Positions 60,808 through 64,000 of a stretch of 64,000 bases of DNA are shown piece by piece. A program made the position numbers and the translations under genes. This DNA is from Pirellulales bacterium (GTDB lineage Bacteria > Planctomycetota > Planctomycetia > Pirellulales > JACPPG01): the NCBI GenBank assembly GCA_036490175.1, contig DASXEJ010000119.1:28728-92727 (forward strand), read 5' to 3'. Under the pieces are notes generated by a model. That model did no database searches. It was not told where the DNA came from and saw only the letters and a program-made list of their open reading frames with translations. Within the stretch, counting starts at the first letter, position 1, and every line of letters begins with the position of its first letter.

Positions 60808-61032
60808 ATGTTGTGGGGCATTGAATCATCGGCCGACTGGGCCACCTGGGCGCTGGTGGCCGCGACGCTGGGCATACCGCTGGTGGGCTGGGCTTCCTAC
60901 GTGTCGCTGCGGTTGGAACGGATCATGACGCGTACCAAGGGGCTGCCGCAGCTGGAACGGCGCGTCGCACGACACGAACGCAAATTGACCTGGCTGCGCG
61001 CCAAAATCAGCACGGCGCCACCGCGACACTAG
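60808..61032 (+). CDS. Small membrane protein, holin-like in layout
   Basis: 74 residues: one hydrophobic helix (ATWALVAATLGIPLVGWASY, about 11-30), then a basic coiled-coil-like tail (RLERIMTRTKGLPQLERRVA ... RKLTWLRAKI). A single helix with a charged tail is the layout of class III-like holins and of phage accessory membrane proteins. Location just before HNH and terminase genes fits a phage module. The holin role is not supported beyond that. Confidence 0.55.
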   Translation: MLWGIESSADWATWALVAATLGIPLVGWASYVSLRLERIMTRTKGLPQLERRVARHERKLTWLRAKISTAPPRH

Positions 61033-61036
61033 CCGC

Positions 61037-61381
61037 ATGCCCCATCTGCCTCCCACGCATCGACCGCTGTCCCGCGCCGCGCAGGCCAACACGCGCGCCC
61101 AGTACGATCGCGATCGCGGCGGCGATCCGCGGCGTGCGTTCTATTCCTCGCGCGCCTGGCGGCGGGCCCGGCTGGCCCATTTGCGGGGCGAGCCGTTATG
61201 CCGTGAGTGCGCGGCGCAGGGGCGCGATACCGCGGCTGCCGAAGTCGACCACATTCTGCCGCGCGACCCGCGTTTTCCTGATCGCGACTTGGATCCGGGC
61301 AATCTGCAGAGCCTCTGCAAGAAGCACCATTCGCAAAAAACCATGCGCGAGCTCAACCGCCGCAAGAGAGGTTCACCGTGA
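61037..61381 (+). CDS. HNH endonuclease of the packaging region
   Basis: 114 residues. The motif set is complete: YSSRAWRRARLAHLRG, then CRECAAQG (CxxC), then EVDHILPRDP (DH), then GNLQSLCKKHHSQKT with the second zinc cysteine and catalytic His. HNH proteins of this size sit next to terminase genes in many tailed phages and take part in DNA packaging. Here a P27 small terminase lies 2 kb downstream. The last 4 bp overlap the next start. Confidence 0.85.
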   Translation: MPHLPPTHRPLSRAAQANTRAQYDRDRGGDPRRAFYSSRAWRRARLAHLRGEPLCRECAAQGRDTAAAEVDHILPRDPRFPDRDLDPGNLQSLCKKHHSQKTMRELNRRKRGSP

Positions 61382-61641
61382 CCGTCGACACGACCAAGTT
61401 TCAGCAGGGATTGGAGAGCCCCCCCTCGAGCCAGTCCCTCTGCGTCCCCAGCGACTCGACCGTGCTCACGGGCGTCCGCGGCCTGTACGTCGACGGCGCC
61501 GGCGACGTGGCCATCATGCTCCGCGACGACGCCGCGGCGCTTACCTACCACAGCGTGGCCGCCGGCTCGTACATCATCGGCCTGGTGCAGAAGGTGATGA
61601 ACACCAATACCACCGCGACCGCGATTTACCTTCTCTTCTAG
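61378..61641 (+). CDS. Phage structural-like protein
   Basis: 87 residues from a GTG at 61378 (overlapping the HNH stop). The pattern PSDSTVLTGVRGLYVDGAGD then VAIMLRDD, with AAGSYIIGLVQKVMNTNTTA at the end, matches a small beta-rich phage protein that I recall from many tailed-phage and gene-transfer clusters, where it accompanies head or tail genes. Its exact role is unknown. Confidence 0.68.
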   Translation: MTVDTTKFQQGLESPPSSQSLCVPSDSTVLTGVRGLYVDGAGDVAIMLRDDAAALTYHSVAAGSYIIGLVQKVMNTNTTATAIYLLF

Positions 61642-61653
61642 GGCCGGCCGCAT

Positions 61654-63339
61654 ATGGGCGCACTGGGAATGGGCCTCCGCTATAGCGGATTCGAAAGCGT
61701 GTGCACCGGCCGCGGCCGCTCGGTCGCGCACCGCGCCAACGCGATCTATTGGTGGAATCCGTATCTGCCCGGCACGATCCAGCAACGCACGGTCGCCCGG
61801 CTCACCAAGGCCAGCAGCCAGTACTTCAAGATCGCCGACGCGGGCGCCGGCGACCCCTTTAATTTTCAGACGGGCGGCGTGAGTAGCACCTGGACGAGTT
61901 GCTTCTGGGTGCGCTTCAACTCGATCTCCAACAACGACGGACTGCTCAATAAGACGCAGTTCGACGCCACGCTCAATAACGGTGTGTGGTTGTTGCGGCT
62001 GGGTGGCACGTTGGGGGCGAACCTCGAGTTCTGGGCTTGGAAGGGCGCGACATCTTCCGGCGCGGCGGTCGTCAGCGTGCCCGCCAGCGTGACGACGGGC
62101 AAATGGTATTTCGTGATGCTCGTCTACGACGGTACGCAGCACGGCACGGATCCTAACGTGCTCACCATTTATCTGAACGGAACCAAACTCACCACGCCCG
62201 CGGGGTCCAGCCTGCCGCAACTGCTGCAAAATCCAGCCACCGGTAACACGCCGTTTTACGTGGGGTCGAACCTGGCGGCCACCTACTCCGATTTCAGCAT
62301 GAACGGACTGACGTTCTGGTCGCGCGCCTTGAGCTCGACCGAGGCGGCCACCGTCTACAACCTATCGGCGGGCGTGGGACCGAATGACACCGCCGCCGCG
62401 CAATACAGCGTGTGGGGCGTCAACAATAATCTGCTCTCCTATTGGGTAATGAACGAAGCCAGCGGCCCGCGCACGGACGCAACCGGCAACGGTCATACGC
62501 TCACGGAGCAGAACGGCCCGATCGGCAGCGAGATCTGGGCGCCGACCTGGGTCGACGCGCTGCTCAGCAAAACCGCCACCAGCGTTTTCCCTACCAACTC
62601 GGGCTCGGTCGGCGGCCAGGACCGCAATTCCGAGGCGCTGTACTCCGCCACCGTGCGCGGTGGCAAGCCGGGCTTGAAGTTTCCAGCGCTATCGCAGATG
62701 TACGTCGGCAACTTGCCGGCGCTTTTCAATTCGCTCGGCAGCGGCTACATCATCGCCAACCTGGTGCTCGATTCGCCCTCCACGTCCGAGTCGCTGTCGA
62801 TCATGTTCTCGGACGATCAGGACAATACCAAGCTCCGCTACCTGGGCTTCAATATGCTGGGCACCAACGATGCCCCGCACGCCAACGACGGCGGCAACGG
62901 CGTGAACCCCTTTACGCTGCGCGTGCGCAATGACAGCGGCAGTGGCGATATCTCATCGCTCGACGGCCCCGAGTCCACCGGCAAAATCCCCGCCGGTAAC
63001 AAGGGGATCACGCCCTCGACGAATCACACGCTGGCGATCGCCAACGTCGGCAGCGGACTCGGCGCGCCGGCCTATCGAATTCTCATCGATGGGGCCAGCC
63101 AGGCGGTCACGGTCAACGACGGCGGCTCGGGCGCATTCAGCAATTTTTGGACAAGCGGGCTGGGCAATTGCACGGCGCTCACGTTCAACGGCCTGGCGCG
63201 GCTGGGGGACAACACCAGCGGGATTTGGGATATCTCGCAAAACGGTTTCGGCATCACGCTCGGCCACGTCCTGATCGGCGGCCCTTACCCGGGCGACGCG
63301 GCATTCAATGCACTACTGAGCGCGATCGCCGCGCAATAG
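61654..63339 (+). CDS. LamG-domain protein, possible tail adhesin
   Basis: 561 residues. The first ~240 include a concanavalin-like LamG/laminin-G domain (NFQTGGVSSTWTSCFWVRFN ... GKWYFVMLVYDGTQHG ... FYVGSNLAATYSDFSMNGLT). A second beta-rich region follows (about 310-555). No signal peptide. LamG modules bind glycans. In a phage context this fits a tail fibre or receptor-binding protein, and similar genes are frequent next to planctomycete prophage packaging genes. Confidence 0.75.
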   Translation: MGALGMGLRYSGFESVCTGRGRSVAHRANAIYWWNPYLPGTIQQRTVARLTKASSQYFKIADAGAGDPFNFQTGGVSSTWTSCFWVRFNSISNNDGLLNKTQFDATLNNGVWLLRLGGTLGANLEFWAWKGATSSGAAVVSVPASVTTGKWYFVMLVYDGTQHGTDPNVLTIYLNGTKLTTPAGSSLPQLLQNPATGNTPFYVGSNLAATYSDFSMNGLTFWSRALSSTEAATVYNLSAGVGPNDTAAAQYSVWGVNNNLLSYWVMNEASGPRTDATGNGHTLTEQNGPIGSEIWAPTWVDALLSKTATSVFPTNSGSVGGQDRNSEALYSATVRGGKPGLKFPALSQMYVGNLPALFNSLGSGYIIANLVLDSPSTSESLSIMFSDDQDNTKLRYLGFNMLGTNDAPHANDGGNGVNPFTLRVRNDSGSGDISSLDGPESTGKIPAGNKGITPSTNHTLAIANVGSGLGAPAYRILIDGASQAVTVNDGGSGAFSNFWTSGLGNCTALTFNGLARLGDNTSGIWDISQNGFGITLGHVLIGGPYPGDAAFNALLSAIAAQ

Positions 63340-63348
63340 GACGCCCCG

Positions 63349-63816
63349 ATGGTTCGCGGCAGAAAACCAAAACCGACGCGGCTCAAGCTGGCCGAGGGAA
63401 ACCCCGGCAAGCGGAAGTCGCGCGCGCGGGAGCCGCAGCCGGCCGCCGGCGAGCCAGCCTGCCCGGCCGAGCTCGACGCCGCGGCGCGCGAGGAATGGCA
63501 GCGGCTGTGCAAGGCGTTGATTGCGCTGGGGATTCTCACGGAGATCGATCGGGCCGTGCTGGCCGCCTATTGCCAGTGCTGGTCACGGTGGCTGGCCGCG
63601 GAGCGCGACATCGCGCGGCGCGGAGTTATTGTCGTGACGGTAATGGGAGCCGAGATGCAAAACCCCAGCCTGCCGATCGCCAACAAGGCCCTGCAATTGA
63701 TGCTGCGGTTCGGCGCCGAGCTGGGGCTCACGCCCTCGGCCCGCACGCGCATCGACGCCACGCCCGCGCAGCAGCCGACCGGCCTGGCAGCCTTCACAGC
63801 GGAGCGTCCCAGCTGA
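63349..63816 (+). CDS. Terminase small subunit, P27 family
   Basis: 155 residues. The start MVRGRKPKPTRLKLAEGNPG matches the P27 family signature (RKPxPxxLKxLxGNPGKR). The central helices (AAREEWQRLCKALIALGILT then DRAVLAAYCQCWSRW) are likewise typical. Small terminases recognise the phage DNA end and recruit the large nuclease-motor subunit. This is the firmest proof that the region is phage-derived. The next gene, just cut by the window edge, should be the large subunit. Confidence 0.88.
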   Translation: MVRGRKPKPTRLKLAEGNPGKRKSRAREPQPAAGEPACPAELDAAAREEWQRLCKALIALGILTEIDRAVLAAYCQCWSRWLAAERDIARRGVIVVTVMGAEMQNPSLPIANKALQLMLRFGAELGLTPSARTRIDATPAQQPTGLAAFTAERPS

Positions 63817-63817
63817 T

Positions 63818-63831
63818 ATTTCCCAGGAAAT
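63818..63831. promoter_or_regulatory. Noc-type palindrome, site 5
   Basis: ATTTCC-CA-GGAAAT directly after the small-terminase stop, in the gap before the next gene. Confidence 0.72.
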
Positions 63832-63841
63832 GAATGACCTA

Positions 63842-63927
63842 CCACGGAGGCACCGAGGCACGGAGACGGACGGAAATGATTACTTCGCTGGTTCTGCTCT
63901 TCGCTCTGTGCCTCCGCGCCTCCGTGG
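63842..63927. repeat. CCACGGAG palindromic repeat 10
   Basis: Left arm octamers CCACGGAG, GCACCGAG, GCACGGAG at 63842-63865; right arm CTCTGTGCCTCCGCG then CCTCCGTGG at 63904-63927, with one more CTCCGTGG ending at 63948. It lies before the last, truncated gene. Confidence 0.75.
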
Positions 63928-63962
63928 TTAACACGCTCCGCTCCGTGGTGAATCTTCTCCGC

Positions 63963-64000
63963 ATGGCCAAGAAACGCGCGCTGCCCAAATCGGTCGACCG
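63963..64000 (+). CDS. Start of a truncated gene, probably terminase large subunit
   Basis: The ATG at 63963 begins MAKKRALPKSVD and runs off the window. Only its place right after a P27 small terminase suggests the large subunit. The leader is filled by palindromic repeat 10. Confidence 0.35.
   Translation, partial: MAKKRALPKSVD

Overview
The window is one GC-rich stretch of a planctomycete chromosome, most likely from the Pirellulales group. This is inferred from the mix of proteins: a 24-residue leucine-rich-repeat secreted protein, a PQQ-type beta-propeller, a DUF6263-like protein, Pro/Gly/Ala-rich lipoproteins, a sialidase with Asp boxes, and both GltX and GlnS. No rRNA or species marker is present, so the assignment stays at that level.

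Bases 1 to about 41,730 are ordinary host chromosome. In order they carry: thpR and a PfkB-family kinase; a DUF6263-like secreted protein; NAD kinase; a decayed IS1-like transposase fragment; the LRR protein; a DJ-1/PfpI protein; an mlaE-mlaF-mlaD lipid-transport operon; a PEGA lipoprotein; a PP2C phosphatase; a PQQ propeller; the ribosome-rescue factor arfB; an ECF sigma factor; a 7Fe ferredoxin with its terminator; a DUF456 protein; a TPR lipoprotein; an ABC-2 permease; a DUF4349 lipoprotein; a GAF-SpoIIE phosphatase; superoxide dismutase; an HD/PAS/GGDEF regulator; a fumarylacetoacetase-family enzyme; gltX; a sialidase; glnS; a 44-residue membrane peptide; and tRNA-Asp(GTC) with its own promoter.

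From the tRNA rightwards the content changes. Next to the tRNA lie an exact copy of its anticodon stem with an altered loop, and a tandem pair of about 122-bp structured repeats. A tyrosine recombinase follows at 43.85 kb. After it come about twenty small, tightly packed, mostly unknown plus-strand genes. The pattern is that of a prophage or phage-plasmid entered through its integrase end. A P27 small terminase, two HNH nucleases and a LamG protein lie toward the right edge, and the window ends inside what is probably the large terminase.

The most interesting signal is in this element. It encodes a ParB-family CTPase-type protein (49.0-51.0 kb) and carries five copies of a perfect palindrome, ATTTCCNNGGAAAT, at 45.4, 49.8, 52.9, 59.8 and 63.8 kb; none was seen in the host part. 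This is the binding-site consensus of Bacillus Noc, a ParB paralogue that links division to the nucleoid. The element ParB has three of the four recognition residues that distinguish Noc from ParB. The element also has four tandem 11-bp iterons inside a putative replication gene, two csrA paralogues, and ten palindromic octamer repeats (CCACGGAG family) whose forward arms carry the CsrA-type ANGGA core. It further holds several structured intergenic candidates and a di-haem cytochrome c peroxidase as cargo. My working model is a phage-plasmid-like element with its own Noc/ParB-type site system and a post-transcriptional CsrA layer. Binding, replication and regulation are all inferred from sequence.
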